A stretch of DNA of 64,000 nucleotides from Anthoceros angustus (GCA_010909165.1 VJWM01000304.1:1-64000), one strand, 5' to 3'; positions 10,901-21,949 are shown, numbered from the stretch's first letter. The notes: a model not told the origin generated them from the sequence alone. A program made the numbers and translations.

Positions 10901-11039
10901 TGGAGAAAGTCAAGGTGATCGCAGAGATGGATGCACCTCGGACAATCAGCAGTCGAGCTTTCATAGGGTTAGTCGGCTATTACAGGAGATTCACAAAGAT
11001 TTTGCAAAGAAGGCAGCCGTCCTAACCCACTCACAAAGA

Positions 11040-11535
11040 AGGACGTAGCATTTGAGTGGACAATGGAAAGAGAAGAAGCGTTCAACAACTAAAGAGGAGT
11101 TTGGTGGAGGCACCCACCTTGAGACCACCAAATTGGGAAGCCATTTCACGGTACGTGGATGTGTCTGCGTATGCGCTTGGGGCTATTCCGAGCGTAAGGA
11201 CGAAGAGAAGAGGGATCATCCTATCTTCTACGCGGCTTGACCGACGCGAGAGAAATTACTCTACGACTGAGAGGGAGGCGTTGGGAATCATCTACGCATG
11301 CAAGAAGTTTCGCCACTACCTCTTGGCCTGCAAGGTAACCTTCCACGTTGATCATTTTGCGCTGAAGTACCTAGTGAACAAGCCGGATTTGTCGGGAAGA
11401 ATTGCTCGATGGATTCTTTTGCTGCAAGAGTTTGATTTTGATGTTGAGACGCGAGCGGGTAAGAGACACATCAACGCGGATTTCATCTCGAGGTTGAGAA
11501 CAATGGAAAGGTCCGGAGACGGACGATAGGTTTCT
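11040..11535 (+). CDS. RNase H domain of element A (open fragment)
   Basis: This is one of the longest intact frames of the element (11,056-11,529). After a degraded start it reads YVDVSAYALGAIPS, NYSTTEREALGIIYACKKFR, KVTFHVDHFALKYLVNKPD, then RIARWILLLQEFDFDVE and GKRHINADFISRL, ending at a stop. These match the gypsy RNase H: first Asp in 'D.S..A.G', Glu in TEREAL, Asp in VDH, and the NADFISR end. It degrades the RNA strand during reverse transcription. As a fragment it has no RT attached in frame. Confidence 0.9.
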
Positions 11536-11929
11536 GACGAGGAGTTGGTCGCGACATCAGATGAAGAGGAAAGGCACGAGGGCGAAGTGAGCCCTGCAGA
11601 AGAGCAGGCCGCATGTGAGGGTGTACAGTGGTCCATGACCGGATCCTAAGCCGCGAGGGAAGTTCGGATCGACTTCGTGTGGACAATGGGAGAGACGCCT
11701 AACACGAGATAGCAGGACGAGAATCGTGGAGGACGTGCCATGAGTCCTCAACCAAGATCAAGGAGCCGTGGCTCCACAGGCGCAACGTCGCCGTTCAAGG
11801 GATAGAGAAGGCGATGCGCAAGGCGCTAAGGGAGAAGTTCAAGATGGAGTTAGGAATCATGCCCAATGGATTGAGTAGGGAAGGACGAGCGCTTTTCTTC
11901 ATAAGGTAGCCTCATCGCTTGAGGAATGG

Positions 11930-12995
11930 AATCTTGTACAAGATGGGGCGGATGAGAAGATACGAAGGTGTCTGGAGCCCGGAGAGGCTTTGGTGATTGA
12001 GGCTTTACATGCGGAGGAGGCAGGGGTCATTACTGCAGTCACGATTAAGAAGATTTTGGATGTGCTTTTGGTGGACTACCATGCAACGTGATGTTTGGGA
12101 TTCTATTAGGAGATGCGACGCGTGTCGGTAGGCCGACACTGCCACACAAAGGGATCGACCTACATTCTCGCCACTCCTTTTGAGAAGTGGGAATCGACTT
12201 TGTTATTCGCCCACCTACCGTGGACTCAAGCAATACATATTGGTGGCCACCGACATCGCACCAAGATGGTAGAGGCGGAGGCGACAAGGAAGGATGACGC
12301 CCGGCCGCAAAATTTTTGTTTTTGAGAACATCATCACACGTATGGTTGTCCCTTGAGTTGGTGAGTGACCGAGGAACTCACTTCTTGAACATCGTCATTG
12401 AGTCGTTGACCTACTTCAACATACGACACCGCAAGACAACGCCTTACAACCCAAGGCAAATGGCCTCACGAGAAGACCAACGGATTGTCGGGTACCATTT
12501 TGACTAAGGTGATCACACACACATGTATGATCGGGACACGAAGCTTCATTCAAGACTTTGGGCATATCGGACCGAGAAGGTAACCAAAACGAACGCCTAC
12601 TATCCGACCTACGGATGTCACCGTGTTACCAATTGAGTTTGAGATTCCAACACATCGAATCATGGAGGACGTAAGGATGACTGTGGAGGACAACAAATAC
12701 GATTGGAGGCTTTCGCGACTTATGAGGAGGACCGAGAAGAGGCACTTGAGGAGACCTACAAGATCCAAGAACAACGGAAGCATCGACATGACGGAAGCTT
12801 CAAAGAGAGAAGTGATTGTGGCTGGAGATTTGGTGTCGTATGACCGATACTTAGATTTTCCAGAAAGTTGAGATTGAGGTGGATGGGACCCTACAAGGTT
12901 GAGGAGGTGTATGAGAATGGGTCCACCGCGAGTCTTGGATGGAGACCTCCGCCAACGCGAGTGAATGGCCGGAAGGTCAAGAAGTATTTCACTTG
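11930..12995 (+). pseudogene. Integrase of element A
   Basis: A zinc-binding region (ALHAEEAG, then IKKILD, then RCDACR at 12,111-12,128) keeps the CxxC; the second His is not clear. The core gives GIDFVIRPP (12,190-12,216, first catalytic Asp) and VSDRGTHFLN (12,361-12,390, second Asp), followed by TPYNPR. The Glu region reads 'ANGL..' in a shifted frame near 12,460. The C-terminal part is a frame at 12,623-12,871 (IEFEIPTHRI) and then RWMGPYKVEEVYENGS, ending GRKVKKYFT, a usual gypsy integrase C-terminus. It joins element cDNA to the chromosome. Confidence 0.85.
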
Positions 12996-13024
12996 AGTCC
13001 TGTTGTTTGCGTGGACGCAAACAA

Positions 13025-13037
13025 GTGAAGGGGGGCA
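13025..13037 (+). other. Polypurine tract of element A
   Basis: GTGAAGGGGGGCA lies immediately before the TG of the 3' LTR. Such a tract primes plus-strand synthesis. Confidence 0.75.
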
Positions 13038-13684
13038 TGTGGAACGCCAAATTTTGGGTCCACGGTTGGAAGAGGGGCGGATGCCTCTTAGTTTTGTTCA
13101 TATTAGTTAGGTTTTATTTTTCTTTTTTCTTTTCTCACCAACAATCGACGGAAGACAACAAGGAGTGGCAAGTGGAGAAGCGGACAGATTTGGTTCGACG
13201 ACGTAAAGGAGGAAAACAGATTCAAAACGGGTCCAACGGCGAAGAGGTCCGGGAAAGTTTACTGAGAGGAAGGTTCGGAAGGCCGAACCGCCAAGAAGGA
13301 GGGCTGGTGCCCTAGTGGGCGCAGTCACGCCCCGTCGCACCGACATGCACGGAGTAAAGTCCTTACTCCACCGAAGACGCAGAGAAGGGTCTTCGCGAGT
13401 TGCGAGCGCCGCAATTTCTGACGGTCGAGCGAGCTTGAGGTGGTGCGCGAGATGTGACAGGCCGAAAGGAGGAAGAGGCGCACAAAGACCAAGGAGGAGC
13501 ATGCATGCATATAGAGAAATCGTCCTTGGCGCCGGAGGAAGAAATCGTCCTTGGCCTTCGGTGGTTGAGGAATTCCAAACGCGTCAAGGGAAAAGGTCCT
13601 TGGCCTTGGACTGTGGGAAATTTCGTCCTGGCCTTTGGGGTGTGGAAAATCCTTCCTCACCCTATATATGTAGAGGGGAGGCCG

Positions 13685-14485
13685 AGGCCGCTCAAGCCAA
13701 GAATGAAGAACTGGAGGCCAAACTCAAGGAGCTGGAGGGAGGACACATGGAGTAAGGAGCGTGAGGAGCTCATGAAGCAAGCAACGGAGGTGACCAACGG
13801 TGGAAGGAAGAGGTAGCCCACCGAGGAAAATGATGCATGCTGGTCGCCGAAGCAACGCCAGCTGATTATGCATGGCAAGGGATACCGGAGGCATGGAAGA
13901 GAGATGCGCCGAGAATGTCACTTTACGCCTGCTTGAGTGAGGTGACGCTTGAGAGGGATGCGCTATGGTAAGATAGCCTCGTGAGAGTGGCCCGAGGAAT
14001 TTGATGAGATTTGTTTGAAGGGCCGTGGAGATGCAGTCCACTTACATGCTAGGGTCAACAAGTTCGCCAAGGAGATGCGTTCCTTGTTGACAAGGAAGTT
14101 GTTGGGTCCCCACGATGACGATGCGGAAGATTTTGGAAGAACTCCTCAACTCGGAGATTCGGACTTGGAGAGTGAAATGGATGCAAGGCTCAATGTGGGA
14201 GGAGCCAATGGAAGAGGAAGAGATTTCCAGCAGTAGAGTTGGTGGGGTGTCAAGGCAGATGTGAGCCACACCCAACCGCCTGGAGGTAATTGGGCGGGCC
14301 GCAGATGGCTACAGAGAGGCTGCCTCTACAAGAGCGCCTGCAAGAGGGGGTGCCCACCGCCTATCCAACATCGCCGAGACAGTGTGGAGGTTCCCGCGAC
14401 GACGAGTGAAGAGATCCGGACAGGGACGTGCCAAGAGGAGGAAGACGCCCGCCATGCCAACACCCAAGAAGAAGTAGGCAATAGT
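13685..14485 (+). pseudogene. LTR-resident coiled-coil ORF of element A, 3' copy
   Basis: This is the same protein as in the 5' LTR and better preserved around 14,015-14,236: ARVNKFAKEMRSLLTRKLLG, PHDDDAEDFGRTPQ, then an acidic/glycine stretch to GANGRGRDF. The heptad start (AKNEELEAKLKELEGG) lies at 13,690-13,745 and the KRRK/PKKK end at about 14,430-14,480. A stop and shifts near 13,750-14,010 break it. Where the two LTR copies differ, the 3' copy keeps the longer form of CG-rich words. Confidence 0.6.
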
Positions 14486-14509
14486 TGGTAGGGGAGTGAA
14501 TGGGTCATT

Positions 14510-14940
14510 AAGACCCTAGGGGTTAGTGGGGTGCCAAGAGGCCAAGTAGCAAAGTTGGTTAGTGGGATTGTTAGGAGGTAGGTTAAGAACCTTTAAGAGG
14601 CCACCTACTTAAAACCGTAAGCAACCTAGGGGTTAGTGGGATTGTTAGGAGGTAGGTTAAGAACCTTTAAGAGGCCACCTACTTAAAACCGTAAGCAACC
14701 CCACCTACCCCACCGCACTTAATTAATGCTAGGGGTTAGTGGGATTGTTAGGAGGTAGGTTAAGAACCTTTAAGAGGCCACCTACTTAAAACCATAAGCA
14801 ACCCCACCTACCCCACCGACTTAATTAATGCTAGGGGTTAGTGGGATTGTTAGGAGGTAGGTTAAGAACCTTTAAGAGGCCACCTACTTAAAACCGTAAG
14901 CAACCCCACCTACCCCACCACTTAATTAATGCTAGGGGTT
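14510..14940 (+). repeat. Promoter-proximal tandem repeats, 3' LTR (4-5 units)
   Basis: Full units begin near 14,558, 14,631, 14,735 and 14,837, with a degenerate one at 14,520. The unit is the same as in the 5' LTR, which has three. Confidence 0.85.
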
Positions 14941-14941
14941 T

Positions 14942-14979
14942 GGGGAGCTCCTATAAGAGGGGAGGAGCTCCCATAATAA
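14942..14979 (+). promoter_or_regulatory. TATA-in-hairpin and AATAAA, 3' LTR
   Basis: The layout is as in the 5' LTR: GGGAGCTCC / GGAGCTCCC arms around CTATAAGAGG, then AATAAA. In the 3' LTR the poly(A) signal would be the used one. Confidence 0.6.
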
Positions 14980-15952
14980 AATGTCATGCCTTGCTCTCCG
15001 ACTGCGGTGTGCTTGTCTTGCTACACAAGCGCGCACCGTGTGAGGGGTGCATGGTGTCCGGTAGGGTCTTGAGGTGCGGTGACTGTGGTGAGGGCGGGCC
15101 CAAACCTTTCTTTTGGAGGTAGCACCGGCGCTCGAGCGGTGAGGGAGCGCATTGTGGTTGCGAACGGTGCATGTGATCGGTAAAGGGAAGACCCTAGCAA
15201 AATCCAAAGACGCGGACCACTTGCGCCCAAATGTCCGGCCTAGGTCCGTGAGGGCAATGCCCTATGATCTCGAGGCGGCCGGGAGGCTGTGAGGGCGCCT
15301 GTATATAGTTAGCTAGGAAGAGTGGAAGAGGTAGATTAGAGAAGAGAGGAGAAGAGAGGAGAAAAGAGAGAAAAGAGAAAAGAAAAGAGAGCGAGAGAGC
15401 GAGAGTGAGAGCGAGAGAGGACGAGAGAGGAGCTAGAGAGGATAGGGAGCAAGAGAGGAGAAGGAAGGAGCAAGAGAGAAAAGAGAAAAGACAAAAAGAG
15501 AAGAGAGGAGGAAGAAACCTAGAAAAGAGAGGGAAGGTGGAATTTCAAGGGTCAGGATAAGAGCTTGAGGGGCGGCCCCAAATTTGTCATGAGAAGGGTC
15601 TTAGGGAGTGTAGGAACTGCTGGTGGGAGGATTGCCCATCAGACGGTGATTTGGGGTCCCCAAGGTCGCCGCAGCAGGTCTCGCGACGAGGTCCGCGCCG
15701 ACGGAGTCATCGCGCGAGGGTAGTGTGACTTACCGAGGGTGGGTCACCGGTGGCGCCGTAGGAGGGGCGCTAGTCACCGGGCCTGTGACGGAGCCGTGAG
15801 AGAGTCGAGAGGCCGGGCCGTGAGGGCGCACCTCCATCCGCAAGTGGAAGGGCTCCCACTCCTTCGTGGAACGAAACCCATCAGACGAACCGATGGGATA
15901 AGTGTGGCCGCCATGTGGCCGAGGGTTCCGGGTCCCGGAACCTCCCACCACA

Positions 15953-17664
15953 CGAGCACCGGCTCGCCTCATCGGACTTATCAATGGCTCACCCATCGAG
16001 CCTCCTGGGTTCCGTGTTTCCTGATGCGCTCCCTTCTACTCCTGTGGCCCTCCTCCTTCCTTCTGGCCGAGGTGCAGAGTGCTTACCTCGCGCACGACCT
16101 TCCCTCAAGGCCCCGCCTCCCTCCACCGCCGCCCGCCCGCCGCTGTCATCAAATGCCCTAGGGTCCCAAAGGGTCAGGCTGCCTCCCCGGCCTCCTCGCC
16201 TCCTTCACGCCCGAAGTCCGGCCCACCGCCGAGGGTGGCGCAAGGCCTCCAGCCTTGAGAGCTCCGCGGTAGTAGGCAAAGTCCGAATCGACTTGTTGAA
16301 TTGCCTCCTCCACATGGGACCGAGCACCTGCTACTTCTCCTCCGCAGGTGCTCCGGCATTGGACGTGTTGTCCACGGATCGCCTCCGCCTCCGCCAGCTC
16401 GCCAATTGAAGCCGGGCAGACTTTGATGCCGCCAAGGCGCCTCCGACACTTCGTAGCCTTTGCTGCCGCTCTCTCGACGGCTCTCCTCCTCCCTTCATCG
16501 CTAGCTCCACCGCCTTGCCGGCCATGGAGCCGCTACCGCCTCCTCGCCTCCCGTGAGACGGCTGACCCTCCTCCTCCAGCTCTCGGCCCGGTTCATCTCA
16601 TCGAGGTCCGCCATTTCCCTTTCCAGCGGGCCGGTGATCTCCTGCCGCTAGCTTCTCCAAATTCCTTCTTTAGCGATGTCCAACTCCTTGATCGCCGCCA
16701 TTCTCCTTCGGCCTTCAAGCCGTGTCGAGACGCTCATCTCCTCGCCAAGTCTTGATTCTCGTTGAGAATCCTGTGTTGTTCGACGCCGCCTTGAGTTGCA
16801 CCTCCGTGGTGTCCTTGCCGCTTTCACTTGAGCCTCGCCTCCTCCTCCTCGCTTGTACCGCACCGAGGTCCCTATTTCGGTGCTGGCCTCCATTTCTTCT
16901 TTCACGGCTCGCCTGCAGCTTGCTCACGCCACCGCTCGGGCCTTAGGCTGCTACCCCCGCCTCCTCCTCCACCGCCTCGATCACGCCGGTAGTGATCCTG
17001 CCGACCTTAGCCGCTTCCGCCTCCTACCGCTTTCACTTGAGCCTCGCCGCTTGGTGTTGGTTCTAGCGCCGCCGGCCAGTCGGGCGTTTCCTCAAGGCTT
17101 CCTCCTCCATTTGGCAGAGGTCTTCACTGCCGTGCTTGGCCTCACAGACGCTCACTGCTCGCATGAAGGGTCTTGGTCCTGCCTGAACCGTTCGACCTCA
17201 CCTCCCACCTGCCCTCGATCGCGCGTGACCCGCCTTCGCCTCGGCCGCCTTACCGCCTCAAGTTCCACCATCCTCCGCCGGGTGGCTCCACTTCTTGGGT
17301 CTTCCGCTGCTGAGGCCCCAGCATACCGTCCATGACGGTAGGCTAGAACGCCATGCTTCTTCCACGGGCCCGGGAGATGCCTGGAAGTCCGGTGGGCGCG
17401 GCATCTCCTCGGTCCATCAAGGATCACAGACTGCAGCCCCGAGCGAGTCCGATCTCTCGGACCTAATCGTGACCCTTAGGTCCCGAAAGTGCGGGTCCCG
17501 AGCGCCTCCTTGGCCCTCTTGGCCGCTAACTCCTTCTCCGCTCTTCGCCTCCTGGGGCTCGGAGGTGGTGAAGGGGTCCGGGAGCTGGCCCTTTTGCCTC
17601 TCCCGGTCAGGAACAGGACAGGCTCTGGGTGGGGCTGCTGCCAGTGGCCCACAAGGTGGACCAC
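15953..17664 (-). pseudogene. Family C coiled-coil ORF, minus copy
   Basis: The minus strand gives arginine/glutamate-rich helices in changing frames (for example RRMVELEAV near 17,270 and GEVERFRQD near 17,180), preceded by a proline-rich segment TPSPPPSPRRRR near 17,560. This order mirrors the plus ORF at 18,350-20,300 (TPSPPPSPKHVR, then helices, then GTCCGGAC repeats). Its 3' continuation lies across element A at 4,032-3,765. The plus strand here is Pro/Ser/Leu-rich and looks like a shadow. Function unknown. Confidence 0.5.
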
Positions 17665-17668
17665 CTTG
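17652..17668. repeat. Palindrome at the junction of the inverted C copies
   Basis: CAAGGTGG-A-CCACCTTG is a perfect 8-bp inverted repeat with a single central base. It lies where minus-strand homology (up to 17,664) gives way to the plus copy. Confidence 0.6.
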
Positions 17669-17719
17669 GGGATAATCTGCTAGTCTTCCTTCACGACCTA
17701 TAGAAGGGGAAACGCGCCG

Positions 17720-20420
17720 ATTGGGGCAGGATAATCTTCGCCCGAATCAACCAGGAGGCCCGAAAGCTGAGAAGCGAGAAGCCACCCCCGTCGGCGTTGT
17801 CGCCGTTCATCATTCATGTGTGGGGGTACATGAACCTCCTGAAGGAGGGGGAAGAGGAGCGGGCGCTACGGAAGGGGCTGACTGCTCTACCAGAGGCGGA
17901 ACGAGAGGGAAGAACGCAGGCGGCTGAGGCCCGTCCGGTCCGGAGCAAGCGGGTCCGGGAGGAGGACAACTGGGAGGGGATTCCATACTCCATACATCTG
18001 GATGGACCCCCTCGCCACCCAGGGAGGTGTGGGAAGACACTCCCGCTTCCCTCCTCTTGGTTCCCCACCGAACACCTCAAGGCAGAGGAGGCAACAAGAA
18101 GGAGTCAAGGCCGAATACCGAAGCTGCCAGCCTGACGCCCCAACAAGGAACCTCGCCGACTCAAGGGAAGCGAAAAGGCGGAAGACAGAGCCTACCAATG
18201 CCACCAGATCAAGACTGTTTCTCGCCTCACCAACCGGGAGGGCGGTGAAGCGGAGGAGGCCGTATGGAGGGCGTAAAGGACGCCCATGGAGCGGGAGGGG
18301 CACCGGCAAGAACTCCCACCCCCGAGTCTGCTCGCTCCCCAACCGGGAGGGGCAAGAGGCTGGCCTGACTCCCTCACCACCTCCGAGCCCCAAGCACGTA
18401 AGAGCTAAAAGGAGCTGAAGTGCCAAGAGGCCAAAGAAGTGGAAGGTCCGGACTGAACACTTAGGACCCGAGGGTCCCGATTGGGTCCGGACGCTGGTTC
18501 CGCCCGCCCGATCGCAGCATGGCGGTCCGGACGATCGGGATGCCCGCACTCCACGACGGATTTTGGTGCCTCCAAAGCCCGTGGAAGAGACATGGCGGGT
18601 TCCGCAAACTGGGATCAGATGTTTTGGGGTCTCAAGGAATGGAGAAGACCCACGAGGTGGAGGCCACCCACTTACCTGGATGGTGGAGCCTGTGGGGTGG
18701 AGGCGCCCAAGCGCCAGAAGAAGGCGGAGTCCCTAGCGGAGATAGAGGAAGAGAAGCGCCAAGGCGTAGAGGGATGTCCGGCCCGGCCCAACAGATCGGG
18801 CTAAGATCCCGTGAATCAGGCGACACCAAGCAAAGCAGGAGGCTCAGGCAAAGGCGAGGACCTTTGCAAATGGCGGGAAGCCTTTCACAAGGAGCTGGAG
18901 GAGGCCCGCAGTGTGCGTAAAGGGCCCGGACTCGCCGACGGCTCGGCGGAACAACACCAAGCCCGAGGCTCAGTGAAGGCGGCAAGAACAGCCGAGTCCG
19001 CGGCGAAGATGGACAGGGATCACTACCGACGGGATCGAAACCAATGGACGGAGACAGCGGGGGTAGCTGCGGCCAACCTGAAGGCCGAGCACGGGGCGGC
19101 GGAGCAGTCACAAGCAAGCCGGGAGGAGGAAAGGGAGGCCAGTGCTCGGGAGATAGAGGATCTCCGAGTACAGCTGAAGGAAGCATAGGAGCGGCGCTAG
19201 GAGCTGGCAGATCGCCGGGACACCCTGGAGCTGCAGCTCCAAGACACGGTTGAGCGGCATGGAGCCCTCCAGGGAGTGATCGCGGACCATGAGCAAGAGA
19301 TAGAGCGGCTCCAACTTTGTTTGAGGACGGAAGAAAGTTGGCGGTGATCCAGGGAGTTGAACATCGCCGAGTTGGAGAAGGAGCTGGGGGAAGTCAGGAG
19401 CCAGGCGGAGATGCCGGACCGCCTGGAGAGGGAGATTGCGCACCTCCAGGCAAAGATGGACGGAGGGGAGAGGGCTCTGAGAGAGGAGCAGAGGCTACTA
19501 GTCCCATCATGGAAGGAGGGAGCGAGCTATGGCTTAAGTTGGCCGAGCTACAACGGCGGCGGGAGGAGGAGCACGACGAGCAGCAACAAAGGCTGCAGGA
19601 GGTGTCGGAGGCGGCCTTGGCGGCCTCAAGGGAGTCTGCCCGGCGAGCCCGGCGATGGAGACGGCCCCAAGGATTTGACAGCCTAGCCACCGGAGCACCT
19701 CTGGAGGAGGGAGTACCGGGTGCTCCGGGCTCATGTGGAAGAGGTAATTCAACAAGTCGATCTGTGACTTTTGCCTATTACCACGCTGAGCTCCTCAAGG
19801 CTCTAGAGGTCCCGCCACTAAGCAGATGGATGGACCTGACGGTCTAAAAGAGGAGCGAGAGAGGAAGGCCTCGGAGACAGTACGACAACCGGGACCTTGG
19901 GAGCGCTGCTCATGACAAAAGACAGCTGGGAGGAGATCACCGAGGAGCAGGACGTAATGATGCCACCAAGCGCTCGAGGTGTAAGCACTCCGCACCCCAC
20001 CACGAAGGGAAGGGAGGAAGGCCCTGGGGGGGCCATGGAAGGAGCAAGCCAGGGGAACCTGGACCAATGGGAGGGGCCGGTGGTTGAGGATGAACCTTTG
20101 GGGAGTCCATGGGGCGGGCAAGTCCAAGGACCCGCGAGTCCGAACCCTGAGGTCCGGACTCCCAAAGAAAGGCCGGATCCCGAGGTCCGGACCCCGGAGT
20201 CGAGACCGGACCCCGAGGTCCGGACTCCAGAAAGGAGACCGGACCCCAAGGACCGGACTCCAGAGAGAAGGCCGGACCCGGAGGTCCGGACTCCAGAGTC
20301 GAGACTGGACCTTGAGGTCCAGACTCAAGAAGCGAGAGGGAATCACCAACCACCGCCGTACAGTTATCTCATCTTGGAGGGCTTGTTGAACAAGGGCCCA
20401 CCACGGCGGCAGTAGAGGAG
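17720..20420 (+). pseudogene. Family C coiled-coil ORF, plus copy
   Basis: The protein starts with a predicted helical domain (DWGRIIFARINQEARKL near 17,730-17,780; SPFIIHVWGYMNLLKEGEEE near 17,803-17,860), reminiscent of plant transposon-associated N-terminal domains. A low-complexity linker with TPSPPPSP (18,370) and basic patches (EAKRRK 18,165) follows. A long coiled coil runs across 18,811-19,190 (AREIEDLRVQLKEA) and 19,200-19,690 (LELQLQDTVERHG, LNIAELEKELGEVR), and the tail is the GTCCGGAC-encoded repeat. Four or more frame changes are needed. It is paralogous to the LTR ORF of element A in design, but I see no identical block. Function unknown. Confidence 0.5.
20120..20340 (+). repeat. 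GTCCGGAC tandem array, plus copy (coding)
   Basis: Six to seven units of 30-33 bp are centred on GTCCGGACTCC or GTCCGGACCC. In the plus frame they encode repeats of the type RPDPEVRTPE, a proline/charge-rich tail. The array matches 3,765-4,030 in inverted orientation. Confidence 0.75.
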
Positions 20421-20637
20421 GAGAGGAGGACTCAGGAGACTGATCATTGCGCGCCAGCCGTCACGGTGGCTCACGACAGTCTCGAAGTGAAGGGGCCACC
20501 GCCGCGATCATCCGACTGTGCGCGCGCCTGCAGCCAGTAGGGCTAGTTTACCGCCAAATACGAGGCGAACCAGAGCAACCCTCCCGTACCTACCGCACGA
20601 CGGCGAGATAGGCGGAATAGTGGGAAATAGTAGGCGT

Positions 20638-21328
20638 GTCACAAATTTTGGGCCCAATGAGCTGGCCACCACAATGTAATAGGAGGTAATAAAGACGCCA
20701 AACTTGGGTGCAGTATAAGAGGGCCGGAGTTGCTCTAGTAAAGTATCTTTCTCTTGGGGTGGAAACCGCGTTTCATTGTAGACCCTTGTGCGTCTTTGCT
20801 AATGTGAGTCCTGAGTCACGAGCACGGCCACCCATGCCTCCGCAGAGACTAATCAAGGTCCTCGTGATGGACCCTAACTTGGGTGGTGTGCAGGAGCCGG
20901 ACGGCGTCGTAGACCCCGCTTCTTCCGGGATAAGAGCAAAGGTCGCCTGGGACGGACCGAACGCTGTGAGCTGGGGACTCTCGGAGGTGTGTAGAGCCCG
21001 GACGAGAGGCCCTACGATACGACGAGGAGGTCCTGACTACGAGCTTCCACCCACTCTTCCCCAAGAACGATGAGTGTATTGAGAGCTATGAGGAGGATGT
21101 AACTTCAAGACGAGGAGGAACGGATCGATAGGGTAATGGACGCCGAACGCAGTTCTGGGAAACGCTTGGCTACACCGGCCTCGTCAAAGGATGTTAAGAG
21201 TGGTTAGTCGTAGAATTGTGCACGCGCGCGCTTAAGTCCGAAGCGGTCATTACGTGGGAATGAGAATTGGTTGAAAACGTGCCAAACGGAGCCCATCATT
21301 CTCTTGGGAACAGACCCCTTGCCTTCCT
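20638..21328 (+). repeat. Family C LTR, promoter to U5 part (plus copy)
   Basis: A TG-starting block TGTCACAAATTTTGGG resembles the start of LTR A (AACGCCAAATTTTGGG). The segment has TATAAGAGG at 20,714-20,722 and aligns with the minus copy at 3,482-2,790. It is cut off near 21,328 by family D sequence, so no PBS or internal region follows. This part alone has the size of a typical LTR. If the ORF upstream belongs to the LTR, as in element A, the full LTR would be about 3.6 kb. Confidence 0.55.
20713..20722 (+). promoter_or_regulatory. TATA box of family C LTR (plus copy)
   Basis: GTATAAGAGG lies in the same context as the minus copy (3,404-3,412): 'cttggg.g.agtataagag' followed about 30 bp on by 'aaagtatctt.ctct'. 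Confidence 0.5.
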
Positions 21329-21329
21329 T

Positions 21330-21690
21330 CTCCCTTTTCCTCTTACGCTCTAGCTCCAGTCTGAGCTCTTCGCGAAGTGAGGATGCCACAGTTCGTAGAG
21401 AGAGTTGGCGCTGCCCCAACCTGCACTTTGCCCTCCTTGGATGGCTGCCACCTAGAGACTTCTCAACCCTAGATTGGGTTTCCCATTCCTAAATTCCTAA
21501 TTTTGCCTAAATTACCTATTCCCCTGTCCCCCGAATTAATTACCTTCTAATTAATCCTATTTACCTATTCCCCTGTTGGTGAGCATATATAGTGGATATC
21601 CCCCTTATTCTAATTCCTTCGCCTGAGATCTCGCCACCTCACCACGGTAGTCCGCCTCTTCACCTCTACAAAGCGTGGTGGTAGGGTGTA
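21330..21690 (-). repeat. Family D LTR fragment (D')
   Basis: The fragment aligns with 55,560-55,960 (AT-rich 'aattaattaccttctaatta' block, 'gagcatatatagtggatatcccc', and 'ctagattgggtttcccatt'). The minus direction is preferred because the larger D copy has its ORF upstream on the minus strand. The TATA word CTATATATG (21,584-21,592 minus) is nearly self-complementary, so orientation is not proven by it. A short minus frame here (from 21,419) matches one at 55,707 (LREELRLELERK against LREGLRLELERK). Confidence 0.6.
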
Positions 21691-21699
21691 AGCATGGTT

Positions 21700-21940
21700 T
21701 GGTGGTACACTTTTGTACCATATGGTTGTGGTACACTTGGTTACTTTTGAGAGATGAGAGAGAGATGAGAGTGATGTGAGATAGTCAAAGTTTCACTAAA
21801 TTAATATTTTTATTCTACTTATACTTATAGTTTTATATCATTGTAGTTGATTATTTTATCTTACGCTTACCTTGTCTACTTTTTACATGTTTGAAGGTCA
21901 ACGACTCTTCGCCGAACGCCTCCGCTTGCTCCCGCCCATC
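21700..21940. other. AT-rich spacer, no gene seen
   Basis: A 'gagatgagagagagatgag' purine run and AT-rich sequence; no convincing frame or RNA gene. Confidence 0.5.
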
Positions 21941-21949
21941 TTCTTACAT

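Larger units (their letters stand above)
4033..15952 (+). mobile_element. Ty3/gypsy LTR retrotransposon A, full length (11.9 kb)
   Basis: Paired LTRs (4,033-6,814 and 13,038-15,952) both begin TG and end CA. They flank a PBS, gag with zinc knuckles, protease, RT with an FLDD box, RNase H, integrase with CxxC and SDRG motifs, and a polypurine tract. The PR-RT-RH-IN order defines Ty3/gypsy; the PBS resembles tRNA-Asp as in Tat/Athila elements. The flanking 5-mers (AGCCG and CGAGC) do not form a clean target duplication. The LTRs agree closely apart from indels, which suggests a young insertion, yet every ORF is frameshifted. It lies inside the inverted family C LTR sequence. Confidence 0.9.
13038..15952 (+). 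repeat. 3' LTR of element A (2.92 kb)
   Basis: It starts TGTGGAACGCC and ends CTCCCACCACA. It has the same internal order as the 5' LTR, with a longer tandem-repeat block (14,510-14,940) that accounts for most of the length difference. Confidence 0.9.

Noticed and set aside
15915-17340. Several plus-strand Pro/Ser/Leu-rich frames
   Set aside because: They are the complement of Arg/Glu-rich coiled-coil sequence on the minus strand, which has a homologue at 18-20 kb.
18632-19186. Minus-strand 184-codon frame
   Set aside because: It lies antisense to the plus coiled-coil ORF and consists of Pro/Leu/Ser runs, the expected shadow.
19795-20349. Minus-strand 184-codon frame with SPDLRVR repeats
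   Set aside because: Product of the GTCCGGAC array read antisense; the plus frame agrees with the coiled-coil ORF.
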